64,000 bases of DNA from Rotaria sordida (Eukaryota > Rotifera > Eurotatoria > Philodinida > Philodinidae): positions 35,683 through 99,682 of the forward strand of contig CAJNOL010000091.1 in the NCBI GenBank assembly GCA_905250125.1. Direction: 5' to 3'. The notes below the pieces were generated by a model, which saw only the letters and a program-made list of their open reading frames with translations, did no database searches and was not told where the DNA came from. The position numbers and the translations under genes are program-made. How positions within the stretch are numbered: position 1 is the first letter of the stretch; each line of letters starts with the position of its first letter. Of the stretch, positions 38,039 through 51,311 are shown piece after piece.

Positions 38039-41000
38039 ATGTCAGCAACTTCGGAACATCCAGCTAAACGTCAGCGGACAGTAAAAACTGGTCATGATTT
38101 AGATCAAATTGAATTTGAAACAAGTGAAGATATTGAAGTATGTCCAACATTTGATGCCATGAATTTTAATGAAAATCTTATTCGTGGTATTTATTCATAT
38201 GGTTTTGAAAAACCATCAGCTATTCAACAACGTAGTATTCGTCCAATTGTTAAAGGACGTGATGTTATTGCACAAGCACAATCTGGTACTGGTAAAACGG
38301 CTATGTTTTCAATTTCAATGTTACAAAAATTAGATACAAATATACGTGAAACACAATCATTAGTTTTATCACCAACAAGAGAATTAGCACAACAAATACA
38401 AAAAGTTGTTTTAGCTTTAGGAGATTTTATGAATGTACAATGTCATGCTTGTATTGGTGGAACAAATACAGGAGAAGATATGAGAAAACTTGATCATGGA
38501 CAACATATTGTTAGTGGAACACCAGGAAGAGTTATTGATATGATTAATCGAGGATCTTTACGTTAGTATTTGATTTTATATATGCGTTTGAAATATTGAA
38601 AAATTTTAGTATTTAGAAAATTATTGCTGAGATATTAGTTTCTTTTAGAATAATTATATCTATCTTATATATGTCAATCAGAAACAGAGATGGGCATGTC
38701 TGAGTCGTGACTTCAACTCGAAAATCGGGTAGTCTTGACTCGACTGTTTGATTCGGGTCATTCCGAACAGAGTTGGAGCTGGACCGGATTTTTACCTGTT
38801 CATCCTTACACAATTGTTGTTCGTATCCGAGAATTTTCTCTACTAAAAACGATGTTGTCATGATATTTTCAAGTCGGAAGAATATATGTTTACGAAAGAC
38901 TTAATAGATATCTTGTCTTTGACTTGAGTATAACCGATTGATTGTTCTCTTCATATCTCTATCGACTTCTTTCTCGTGTGTCGCTCAGTACAACTTGTAT
39001 CAAATAATTTATTTTTTTTGTTCTACTTAGGCAGCTGTCTGAATCAAGAAAAATAAATATTTACATTTTTGTGCTAGATTTATTATGAATTTGCTTTTTC
39101 TTTCTTTTTTGCAATTAAGATGAAAAAAAAAACAGATTTGATTTGAATAACTAATTTATATCAATATCTGGCTCGAAAAGTCGACGAATCGTGCTATGAA
39201 ATATGATGGTGAGAGTTTCATTCTCAAGATTTAGTTTCGAGTTCAGATTTCTACAGGTGAACATTCAATTTCTCTTCGCCACTATTTTATGTGAACAGGT
39301 ACTTTTATGGTCGGTTATTTTCGTCGAATTTTTACCAGTTTGGCTGTAAAATTCATGCGATCAGTTACTGGCCGGATCGAATCAGACAGAAAAAAGCTGT
39401 CCGGTTTCAACTCTAATCCTGAGTCATTTATTCAAAAAAGTTTTCATTTGCTCTTTTAAAAAAATTTTTTCAAGAGCTTTTATCGGTCTATGTATTCATG
39501 TGATCGTAAATGATAGCCTACACGTATTGTCGAATATATGCGTTTTTTGTTACATTTTGGTTTCGACTCATCGCTGAAGGGTGTATACGTGTATGTAATA
39601 AAATACACAAAAACTTCGCATTGTATCATACGTCATATTCTTCATTACACGACAAAATAATTGTTGTTTCATAGCATTTTAATCAACAAAATTTTCCATC
39701 ATTCATTTTACATTATCTGTTTTCCAGCAAATGGTGTGAGTGTGCGATTTTCATCTCATCCACATCCATCCTCTTATTTAAAAAAAAATTAATATTAATC
39801 TCTAAATAAGCTTGCTAAAACAAATATTTGTGTTCCTGGCATATCAGCACCAGATAAACGTGTGTTTTCTCAAAGTGGTCTTTCAATGAGATTGAGTTCT
39901 TCACATTTTACAAAAGCTAATATTTCTACTCCAGCATATTTTAAGCCGAATAAGGTATTTAATTTAAATAGTAATAAATAATTTTTGCTTGTAAACAAAT
40001 TTAAAGTTAAGTTTTTGCTTACAAAAACATATATATTTTTTTACTATGATGTGACGCTGTCTAAAATAGGAGAGTTGATCTCACTGTTCTTATTTTGTTG
40101 CTTAGTCTAGATTAGTTGTGTGATTTCTTTTTATGTGTAAAGTATTTTCATTGTTGCGCGTAAAAACTAGAAACTACATGTCGTGTATTGAAAAATTTGT
40201 TGTTGACATTCTTTATAAACATAAGCAAATATAACTTGACTCGCTCATCCCTGTTAGAAATTCTCTTGTAAATAATTTCATCTTATAACCTACATGTACA
40301 AAGTCTTTGCATATCATATCTGATCAATTTTTATCTACTTATAGTTTACTGAAGAGAATGGAAAGTAATCACCTAGAATCAGAATTTCATACTTTGTCTA
40401 ACTTTATATTAAGAATTTTTTTTTCGCGTAATATTAGCTCAATGAGAACAAAAGTTTGATGACAGTTAAAACTGACGTTTGTATAAAACATTAATTTAAA
40501 TAGTATCGATAAATATGATTGCTCATTTTTGGAGATCTATTGGAGAAGTTCAAATACAGTCAGTCAGAACCACAATTCGGTACTCTTTCCACATGGATGT
40601 TCAGAATTTTTCCACTAACTTACAATTGTTTAGTTGTGAGAAATTATTGAAATAAATCAAAAATATTGTTTGCACTAAGCAAAAGAGGCTTTGTTCTATT
40701 ATTCATAACTTCTCTGAATGAGATTTTAGAATAGTTTTGACTTTCTAATGTCGTACAAAATCTAATTTTCTAATAAATCATATATTACAGTAAGTTAAAA
40801 CTCAAAATGAAGCAAACTCTATATACATTTTTCGAATAGTTACTCTATGTGAAACGACATTTTTTTAAAAAAGTCACTTCTTTTGAATTTCGATATTTAG
40901 AATATAATAGATTTCGATAATTAATAGCAATATTTAAAAGGAGAAACGAATTGAATATTTTGTAGAGCAAGTTTCATTCTACAATCTAGTGTATAAAAAT

Positions 41001-42792
41001 ACTGTCTTATAGTTTGGATTGAGATAGTTTTTATCATAATACAAAACTGATCTACACGAAAAATTTTGTATAGGCACCATTTTTATTCCTGTCAAAGGTT
41101 TGTTCTCGATGAATCATAAGCCTGAAAAAATTGTTAATGTTCAGTTAGAAAGAGCATGAAATTCTGATTCTAGCTAATTACTTTTGATTCTCTTCAGTAA
41201 CTTATAAGTAGATGAAAATTGATAAGACATGTTATGCAGAAACATTTCATACAATTGTTAGTTAGTTTGAAAAACATTACACGAAAAATTCTAGTGTTTT
41301 ATACTATTTTTTTCAGACTCACATTGATCCTTCCAACAAGAAAAAGTCCATATGAGGCATTATACCGATGAACTGCTAGTGTTATATGCATACTCATAAA
41401 GAACTAATGACCTATTGTGAAAAAATGTGAAGTTCGAAAAAGTGTTCATGTAGAATTTCATTTCAATTTTGCTGTACATTCATCCTTGAAAAACTGAAAC
41501 GTTCTATTGAATTGTTCGCTGAAAATTTCTGAAATGTTTATATTCAGATACAATTACACTGATCTTTGTTTTTTATGAGCACATCTGAACTTTATCTTGA
41601 AAGTTCATACATTAGTAATTTAATCAGTGAGAATATTATATAGTAACATAATCCTGATATTCCAGTTGATACTTCGTATTTTTTTTTCTTTCCATCATAT
41701 AAAATAGGTAGATTTTGAAGAAGATAAGTATCAATTCGTTCTATTTGAATCAAATTCTTAATACATTGTAGATAAAGTTACGAACATGTTAATATAATGA
41801 AAAATATAGATAAACAACCTAGAATTAAAACAGTGATAGATTGTGAGAAGAATTGAATTCTCTTATTTACTATTATATATCGATTGAAATACGATATGCT
41901 TAACTTTTATAATGAATATAATTAGTTGATATTTTTTAGGAACACGTCATATAAAAATGTTAATATTAGATGAAGCTGATGAAATGCTTAATCTCGGTTT
42001 TAAAGAACAAATTTATGAAGTTTATCGACATTTACCACCTCAAACACAGGTAATTCTTGTTTCAGCAACATTACCACATGAAATTCTTGAAATAACATCA
42101 AAATTTATGACTGATCCAATACGTATATTAGTTAAACGTGATGAATTAACACTTGAAGGTATAAAACAATTTTTTGTTGCTGTTGAACGTGAAGAATGGA
42201 AATTTGATACATTATGTGATTTATATGATACATTAACAATAACACAAGCTGTAATTTTTTGTAATACTAAACGTAAAGTTAATTGGTTAACAGAAAAAAT
42301 GCGTGAAGCTAATTTTACTGTATCATCAATGCATGGTGATATGAAACAAGAAGAACGCGATGCTATTATGAAAGAATTTCGTGCTGGAGATACACGTGTA
42401 CTTATTACAACTGATGTTTGGGCTCGAGGTAAAAATATTCAAAAATTAGATTTTCAAAAATAATTTAATTAAGTTTTTTTTTTTATTTTTATTTAATAGG
42501 TATTGATGTTCAACAAGTTAGTCTTGTTATTAATTATGATCTACCTAATTCACGTGAATTATATATTCATCGCATTGGTCGTTCAGGTCGATTTGGGCGT
42601 AAAGGTGTTGCTATTAGTAAGTGATTTTTTTTTATTATTTATTTAGACTTTGAGAAGAAAAAAAATAGTTGCTAACTGTGTTTTTTTTCAGATTTTGTTA
42701 TAAATGATGATATTCGTATTTTGCGTGATATTGAACAATATTATGCAACACAAATTGATGAAATGCCAATGAATGTAGCTGATCTCATTTAA
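38039..42792 (+). CDS. EIF4A3: Eukaryotic initiation factor 4A-III, DEAD-box helicase of the exon junction complex
   Basis: Four exons (38039-38561, 41940-42428, 42500-42616, 42692-42792) join in frame to 409 residues; the human protein has 411. Motifs in order: Q motif region [11 protein letters not shown], Walker A AQSGTGKT (80-87), [16 protein letters not shown] in [17 protein letters not shown], and [13 protein letters not shown]. The end, [14 protein letters not shown], is the eIF4A-III C terminus rather than eIF4A-I/II. The protein clamps RNA in the exon junction complex and acts in splicing-coupled mRNA surveillance (family knowledge). Intron 1 is 3,378 bp, dwarfing every other intron here, and contains a dead hAT transposon. 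The human TTDVWARG motif is preserved across exons 2-3. Confidence 0.97.
38685..40253 (+). mobile_element. Decayed hAT DNA transposon inside intron 1 of eIF4A3
   Basis: The left end CAGAGATGGGC and the inverted right end CAGGGATGAGC match typical hAT terminal repeats. They are flanked by TCAGAAA and TTAGAAA, six of seven identical, a worn target duplication (hAT normally makes 8 bp). Near the right end, 39811-39954 (+) still reads as a hAT C-terminal dimerisation domain: [20 protein letters not shown], then SGLSMRLSS, ending YFKPNK. The rest of the transposase is not readable, so the copy is dead or internally deleted. Length is 1,569 bp. Insertion in the intron sense orientation explains about half of its unusual size. 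Confidence 0.8.
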
Positions 42793-42798
42793 AATGAG

Positions 42799-42804
42799 AA
42801 TAAA
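42799..42804 (+). terminator. Poly(A) signal of eIF4A3
   Basis: AATAAA starts seven bases after the stop codon, implying a very short 3' UTR unless a later signal is used. Another AATAAA occurs near 43060. Confidence 0.4.
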
Positions 42805-43830
42805 TAAACAAAACAATGTACTTTATGTGCATGATTTTTTACTAGTTATGTTTTCTGTGTGCATGACTATTTACTCTATATAAAGGTTCGAGCGTTGGTT
42901 TTGATTACACCTTGGTTTTTTTTTGTCTTAATAAATTCCTATCAACATGAATATGTATTGGATAGGTATGTACATATTCTAGGGTTGTTTGTAACATGAT
43001 TCTTATTACGTTGTTGTTTGAAACTCTTCTTCTTTTCTTTTTCTCAACGTGATGGAAATAAAATATTGTTTTTAATTAATATAATCCACGTGCTTGGGTT
43101 TTTTCGTTTAATGGCGATCAAAGAAAAAAAACATACTCAAGGAACATAGGAAAAAGTAACAGAACGCATTTTTTTCAGCTATGTAGTCTCGCGCATAGGT
43201 CACATGAAAATAAAGAACACAAAGTACATTTGCGAGGATTTCTCTTGTCATGTTTTTCTCTAAAAGAACAATAACGATATATTTCTCACGAGGTAGATCA
43301 TAGTATAAATACTCATACTTGTGATGTTACGCTCTATAATAAAATACTAAATGTTGAATGTATATACTACTAAAACATATTATATCTATCGATTATTTGA
43401 AAACGATATGAAACTAATTTTTGATTCTCATAATATTATTTCATTCATTAATAATACACAAAATAATTCTCGTCCATTCGAAGAAATTCTTTTTTCATTT
43501 GATTCAACAACAAATTCAACATCATTAAAAAATGATAATGATGATCTTCATACAAATATACGGAAAAATTCTTTTACATGAACATCATTATTCTTTGCCT
43601 TGAAGGCTAATGGAAAAAATTACTTATTCAATGATGTGATATATCTATATATCATATGACTTTCAATTGGATTGAAATATATATTGACAATTACGTTTTG
43701 TCACCTGTCTAACACACAATTCTAACAGACACTCTCTTTTATAGTTTTTTTCTTATTATACAAATTTTATTGTAATAAATTGTTTATTTTATTTATGTTA
43801 TTATTAAAGGTATAAAATAAAAAACAATGT
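42805..43830. other. Convergent intergenic region; one unassigned 76-codon frame
   Basis: A plus-strand frame at 43351-43581 encodes 76 polar residues starting MLNVYTTKTYYIYRLFEN, with codon use like the local genes. It has no recognised domain and no obvious partner exon, so it may be a small gene, an exon remnant or chance. The rest is the 3' UTR space of eIF4A3 and the M13-like gene. Confidence 0.3.
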
Positions 43831-46364
43831 CTAAGTGACAGTACATTTCGATTGTTTAATTAAATCAGCTTGTTGACAACGAAAAATTAAATGAATATCA
43901 TCAATAAAATAAGTATTAGTTCGAAATAAATCATAACCATTTAAATTTCTACAATAATTATTTGCTGTATAATTAATAAGAAATATTTTCATTAATGTAT
44001 TAGTATTTGTAAATGGCCATAAATATTCATCGAGAATTATTTTTTGTTCAAATATAAATTTTGAACGTAATAATAAATAAATAATAGATTCATTATTTGA
44101 AGATAATTTTGTTGTATTTATAAAATCTTGTTCATCATCAGATGATTTTATTAAACATTCAATATTATATGGATTTGATTGAATAGTTAAACGAAGAATT
44201 TTTAATAAAAGTTTTATAATATGATATTCAATTGAATTTTTTGATAAAGAAAGAAAACCAAATGGAAGATATAATGTATGATTTAATGGATAATAAATTG
44301 GTTCAATATAATATGAACGTTCTTGTTTATCATATGGAATTGATAAAAATAATTGAACATATTCAATATATGATGATAATTCATTTGATAAAGATATATT
44401 AGATAATAATGAATAATGACCAACATATATTTGAATTTGACTTAATATATTAAGAATTTGTTTTTTTTCATTAAGAAATAAATTATCCGATTGTTCAGTT
44501 AATAAACGAAAACGATTAATTAAATTTTCTACTAAAGTTTTTGTTGTATTGATAAATGTCTAAATGAAATTATTTATTGAATTATTACATTAGAAAATCG
44601 ATTAAGAAAATTTTTTATTATTATACAGTATTAAAAAAGCCAAGCATAGTTATTTACGTAATTACTTCATCGTGATCGAAAAGGCCTATTTTTTTGTCCT
44701 CTTTGATCGTACAGAACAAAGACTTTTTACTACATAACATTTGATATTTATAAAGAATAGGCGCATACCAAATGATCTCATCTGTCTTTTTGTGGATATT
44801 TACATCTGTTTTGCAAAGTCATTTTCATTGAATTTTGTAAAGAGTTTCGTGAACTATCTTTTGAAAAAATATTCAAGTCAATACTTCACAAATACGGAGA
44901 GTGAGAGATACTCACACGACACAGAAAAAAATCATTCTTTATGCGTCACCCGTTATAAATGATATTTATAAAACGAGTTATTCGATTAGATCAATATGTA
45001 AATGAAAGTTGGTTTTTTTTTTACATAACCCATTTACGTCGTTTAAAATAATATATTCTTGTAAAGGTATTGAAAATAACACATGTCAAGGCTACAAAGA
45101 TTTAAAAGATAGAGAAAGACAAAAAAAAAAACAAATTTACTATTATCTATCTCGATTGCGTTGTTTTTTTTTTTGATTGAGAAAATGATTCTTCTTTTAA
45201 TAAGGAAAAAAACAACTCCAGAAAGGATGAGAACTGATTGTCAAAATTCATATTTGGTTTATAAATTTTCATATAATATAAAAAATATAAAAATAACAAT
45301 TTTTTTTTTCATCTTTGAAGTTGAAATTGTCTATGTCAGATTGATAGTTAATCGCAAACTTTTTCTCTCGATATAATTCATACGAAAATCTAATATATAT
45401 ATATATATATATAAAATAAAACAATTTGTTAAATGCATTCTCTAATTACCTGATTATGATTATCCATCAATTGATTAAGTAAAGAAGGATGATAACAATT
45501 GAAAATATCAAAACAACTATTAATATGACATGATGAAGTTGAATAATTTCTACTATATGTATAACTATAATATTCATTACTATAATTAATATTAATATTA
45601 TTTATATGTTGTATATGTGGTTGATAATATGGATAAATAAATTGTCTATAATAATCAAAAAAAGCATAATTAACTAAAGTATCTATTGAAGTTTTTTTTA
45701 ATAAACGATCATATAACATAAATAAATATGGCCAATCATTTGAAATAAAATCATTTGTTATTTGATATGATGAATATAAATTAATAATTGATATTAATTC
45801 ATTTGATTTTATTCGTTTATCAAGTAATTTATCAAGTAAATTAATAATACATGAATCATTTGTATTATTTAAATGAATAATTTGATCAATTGTTTTTAAA
45901 TCTGTTTTTATACGTTGAAGATGTTCAATAAGTGTATGATTATCTTTTATTTTATTTAATATACGTATTTGTTTATCAATTGATTTTGTATTAAAATTTT
46001 GTAAACGTGTATGAAGAAAATAATTTAATAATTGAATTAATTTTTCTAAACCATTAGTTTTATTTAATGTTAATGATGATAAACATAAATTATAATTTGA
46101 ATATAATAATATTCGTTTAATAATTAATGAATCTTGATTATATTCTTGTTCATAGGATTTTATTAAAATATTTTCTTCAGATAAAATTTTTAAATAATCA
46201 TTATCAAATTTTTTTAAATTTTTAAATGCTGTTTGATTTAAAATAGTTAAATTTGGAAAGATAGATAGTGGTGAAGGTAATGGACGACGATTAATTCGAA
46301 TTATAATTGATAAATTTGATGATAATGATTGAATTTTAAAAAATGGATTTGGTTCAAGAAAAAT

Positions 46365-46404
<40 letters not shown>

Positions 46405-47631
46405 GTAATTTTAATTTTATTTATTTGATTAAAAAGAGTTAAATATGATCGATATGGTTCTTGTTTACTAATATTAGCAAAATAACGTTCAAGTTCATAA
46501 AGTAATAATTCCGGTGATTGATTTTCACATAATTGATATAATCGATAAACAGCTGATATATGATCGTCTAGAAAAAAAAAAATGTCAATATTATGTTCTA
46601 TATCTACCAACGACAAAATGCTTGCGAATAGTATTTTTGACGGATAGTTCCACGAGTAATTAACCGCAAAAAAGACAAAGTTCTCAGAAGATTTTTTTTT
46701 TGTTTGTTTGTAGAACTCGTTGTGCTGATTTATTTGGATAAAAGAAAAATATTCGAATTTACTCAATAAAAATCATGGTGCTAGAACCAAAATATTCAAA
46801 AACTTCAGCTATACCTGACTGATACTAAGCAGTAATTGATCTCTTCGAATATTTTGATCTTAGCATCATGATATATTGAGTAAATTGGAATATTTTTTTT
46901 ACTGAAATGATCAATAGTACAACGAGCACTAAAGATGAAAAACATCTTCTGAAAATTTTGTGCTTTTTTTGTGGTTAACTACCTATGGAAGTATCTATCA
47001 AGATTAGGTTATATCTTTTCATCTCATATGTTTTAAGTATGTCTATCAATTCATTTTTTTTTTCTCAAAAACTTAACTCATTATCTATCTAACAAAAATT
47101 AATTTACAATTTTTGTAAAAAGAAAAAAAATTTTATATGCAAACTTTTACAAGATATTGATTGATTACTAATATTTGTCATAAGTTTATCATGAATTTCA
47201 TGTCGTATAAGTGTCCATTTTTGTTCAAAATCATCTTTATCATTAAATCGTTCTTTAGTTTTTCGTTGTATTAATTTGTCACAAACAAATTCATAAAAAT
47301 TTTCACATGGATCTTTATTAACATTAATAAATTCAGGTAATTGACGTTTTCTTGCTATTGGATGTATACATGACTCAGTAGACTTTAGTTTTATTAAACG
47401 ACAATCACTGCTATTGATACGATAAACAAGCACGGCTGCCAGGATAACAATAAGAGTAAGACAAAGTCCAAAAAGCATACAAACAAGACAACAATGCATT
47501 GATGATGATGATGATGACGGTGTTGATGATGGTGAATCCAGCATTGTTGGACTGTACAAATAGATATATGCGTGTTGTGGTTGACGTCGACAACAACACA
47601 ACCGACTTAGCCATGAACAACAATTAGGCAT
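43831..47631 (-). CDS. M13 (neprilysin/ECE-like) pseudoprotease, type II membrane protein
   Basis: Three exons (47631-47151, 46567-45450, 44559-43831) join in frame to 775 residues, the normal M13 length. A Cys-rich cytosolic start is followed by one membrane segment (~47-70), then the M13 hallmark KDPCENFYEFVCDKLI, a long helical domain, and the end YCRNL...CQQADLIKQSKCTVT. That end lines up with the Cys-containing C terminus of neprilysins. At the usual NAYY...PAGIL block it reads EPIYYPLNHTLYLPFGFLS. The following helix, where HExxH belongs, reads IIKLLLKILRL. The ExxxD helix is also missing. The frame is intact and family Cys positions remain, so this looks like a maintained, non-catalytic family member rather than a pseudogene. 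A 13-Ser run sits in the ectodomain. Confidence 0.82.
45392..45412. repeat. (AT)n microsatellite in an intron
   Basis: About ten AT dinucleotides lie in the 890-bp second intron of the M13-like gene. It is simple sequence with no assigned role. Confidence 0.8.
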
Positions 47632-50600
47632 TTTATAATTGACCCATAATGATACTATTGAATAACAAAAATAAATCAAGTGTATTTGTTTTTTTCAATA
47701 ACTTACATGCAAATAGATTAACAATGTTTTTGTCGCCAATCAACCAAATGAAGACAATGACGATGAAAATCTGTTATTGCCATATTATTTGCACACAGAC
47801 GATAATGATGATGATGAGAACGAGTAGGAAAAAAAAACCTTCAAAGAAGTAATCGACTGTAGATGTGTTGTTTTCTTCTTTAAACACATCTACATCATCA
47901 ACCCGCAAGGGTACAATGAATTAATGAAACGTGCATATGTATGCGTGCACATTCACACAATATCCTTTTCCAACTACTCTCATTCGTATTACTTATTTGC
48001 TAAAGCTATTAGTTTATGCTCTTCGTATATTTTTTTTGGGTAGCATCAGTAAGTTCCTCATTTCAAACAGGATATGTTGTCCTGCATGCAAGTGAATTAG
48101 ACGGAAGATGATCGTAGCTATTAAATTTACGCGTATTTGAGTTTGCTGTACACACTATCCGGACGTGTCTGTCAATAATTGAACGATCGCCGGTATTGGT
48201 TGATCACTCGTTAGTTCATTTCATATTCTAATACTTAATCGAACATCAACAAATGAAGAAAAAAAAAACTGAAGAGGATGACACAAGTATGTATTTATAC
48301 ATATATGATCATAAACCGAATGATTATATTCAAACGATGACATTTCTAAGCAGTAAAAATCATGGTTGAATATAGGAGCCACATCTCATTAAAAATACAA
48401 ATGTTGAATTTTGTTTTTTTTCTTACCATGTATGTATATGTGTGTAATAGCCTAAAGACATTGTTACTTTGCTCTTGCTCTTCAATTATCCATTAGGTGG
48501 GTGGGAGAGAATGGAAGGGGGTACCATTCGGTGCTATCAAACGATCAAACAATCTCTCATATTCTATTCTAATCTTTTCCTTCTGTTCATGTCGCTATCC
48601 ACTGTAACTAAATATACTGACAAGGAGACTAGTGTGTCTGCTTTCTTCTTTTATATTTTACTAATCTTATGAATAGTTGAAACGAAAAAATGAAAAATTA
48701 TAATGAACAGCATACAGACAATATCAACATACCGACAAATTGAAAAATTTTTATATCAAAGTAGAAGGTTATATGTCACTGAAGTAGAAACTTGACTCTC
48801 CTTTTCTTTCTTTTTTTTTGTGTTCTTACTTGATCTTCAATTCAATTGAATAGATGTTCAATCTACACTGCTATAACAATATGTTATAATTCATAGAAAT
48901 TGAAGTCCATGGACACGACAAGGTGAGAAAGCCCGTCGGAATAGCTATAGGTGCTTTTTATTCGAACTAAATTTATGGGTGTTTTTTTATAAGATGTATA
49001 ACATATAAAAAATGTAGTAAACCAAATAAAATTCAAATGGCTATGAGAATGAGCAATATGAATATACTTATAAGGCTATTTTCTTAGCATTCTCATTTCA
49101 CAATAGAATACATGAACAAGAGCGTATTTCCTGTATATAAAGAAGAAAAAAAAATGAGAGAACTAATTTCAATGTATGTTAGGTGAACCAATGAAGAGAA
49201 AAAAGAAATTTTCATATTAAGAGTTATAAAATATTCAATTATCTATATGGCTATTTACTTCTAAAATTATGTTCAAAATAAAAAAGGTTTTTACTATAGA
49301 TATATTTGCCTTATGGATCATTGTAATGCTCGACAGAGAAGAAACGATAAATGGATCTTCCCTTTTTTTTTTGTTCTAATCAATGTACGGAAAAAAGACA
49401 TATGTAAGAATTTCCGGCTATCACAATGGATCAGATTTCTTCTTTTAAAATATAATGCATATTCTATTCTATTCATTTTCTCGATTAAATAAAAGTCAGA
49501 ATAAGAGAAAAAAAAAATATATATATATATGATTATAATATAAATCATATATGAACTTTCGTGGAAATCATAACATTGTCTTACGTGATCAACTATTAAA
49601 TGGAGTGTGCTACTTAGCAATTTCTTAGAATAGATGATCACTCTATATAACATTCTATTCTTTAACATCAAACAATTCCATTATATGCTAACATAAGAAG
49701 TAGTCCTTATACTTTGATTGACCGACTAAATGAACTTAATGGAATGTATCTATAGCATTAAGAAATCAAACTCACTGATTTACTTGTCAAGAATTTTTTT
49801 TGAAATTGTCATTAAAACAAAACGAGATTATTTTAGAGAAAAAAAAATCCATTCATTTACTATTTATGAATTAACCTTAGAGACCAAGAAAGAAATTCCC
49901 TGAAGCTTGTATGTACAATGAATTTCTAACGAATAAGGCATTAATTAATAAGAGCGCGAGTTTTTTTTTTCTTAACAAAGAATAGGACAACATTTTAATT
50001 CTTTTATTTCAAAAAAAAAAAATCCAATGTATACCTTTGTATAGAAAAGAAGAGTGATGTAATGTGATGTTGTAACTTAAGAATTTTGAATATGATAATT
50101 CTTTAATCGTTCAACTACTAATATATTTAACGATATCTTTTTTTATAGATACATTTTATGTGAAATAATTATCTTGTACAAGTAATTAATCAGTAAGAAA
50201 AAGAACATGCTCTTTCAAGTCAATACAACAAACATTCGATAAGGTCAATTAATCATGATTGATGAACTCGAACTGATAAAATAAAGAAATCATTTCTTCT
50301 TAGAATGAAAAATTGTATCGTCTAATCTTTCATACAAAAAAGAAAAAAAAACCAGTCAGTTAAATATACTTGCAACTAAATTAAATGAACTAATATATCA
50401 CATTTTTTTTTGTCGTTTATATAACACTAAGTAAGGGTCAATTTTTTAAGATTTATAAGCAATATATATTCAAAAGTAATAAAATAATATGCCGAAAGAA
50501 AAAAAAAATTGAGTATAATATGATGTGCAATAAAATATTAACATAAAACAAAATCAGCATTTTGAAAATAAATAGTAAATATTATATATCTCAGTATTAA

Positions 50601-51311
50601 TATTATTAAAAACAAGACAGTTTTAATTGGGTTTTTTTTCTCTAATTGATTTGCTTAGAAATGTCATAACAAATTTTAATTATCTATATAAGTTCCTATT
50701 GTTATAATTATCTAGGTTTTTAGTTCATCTTATCTTTTTTTTTTCTGTATAAATATTAGATACTCAAATGAAATTGAAATAAGACGTTGTTTATTTAAAA
50801 ATGTGATTTCTACAAGAATTAATTATCTCTTTTTCTTTTATTCATTCATAAAATTAATCTTAAGACATCATAGAAAATTCCCAATAGGAGGTAACAAAGA
50901 AAGACATAAGATTAGCATACGTATTAGAATTTATGTTTTGTTTACAATTTATTTAGATGATATTATATAATAAATTCTCTTCATTTAACTTGTTATCAGT
51001 TCGAATGAATAATGAAATATTACTATTAATTCACGGAAAGTATGCTTAAACTCAAGATTATCAGATCGAAAATTTACAAGTTGAAATTTCAACAATGAAA
51101 ATTTCGAAAGTACCTATTTGACGTTTCAATACATATTTCTTTTTCAACCGCACTTACACTCGTATTCGAATTCAGTTATGGTGACTCTACTTAGATTTAT
51201 CATTTCGTTGTTTATCATTTACATTTCAATCACTATTTGAAAAAAAATTCAAGTTTTTTTTATTTATGTATTCAAAATACAAGGAAGTTTTTTTTTTTTT
51301 ATTTTTTATTT
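47632..51311. other. 3.7 kb region with no supported gene
   Basis: The first part should contain the promoter and 5' UTR of the M13-like gene; an acceptor-like CAATAG lies about 27 bases before its ATG. The remainder is A+T-rich with several poly(A)/poly(T) runs and an (AT)n tract at about 49517-49530. Short open frames (for example 49318-49671, minus) have no recognisable features. Confidence 0.4.

Noticed and set aside
38613-38861. 82-codon minus-strand frame at the start of the eIF4A3 intron
   Set aside because: It overlaps the left end of the hAT relic and has no recognisable product.
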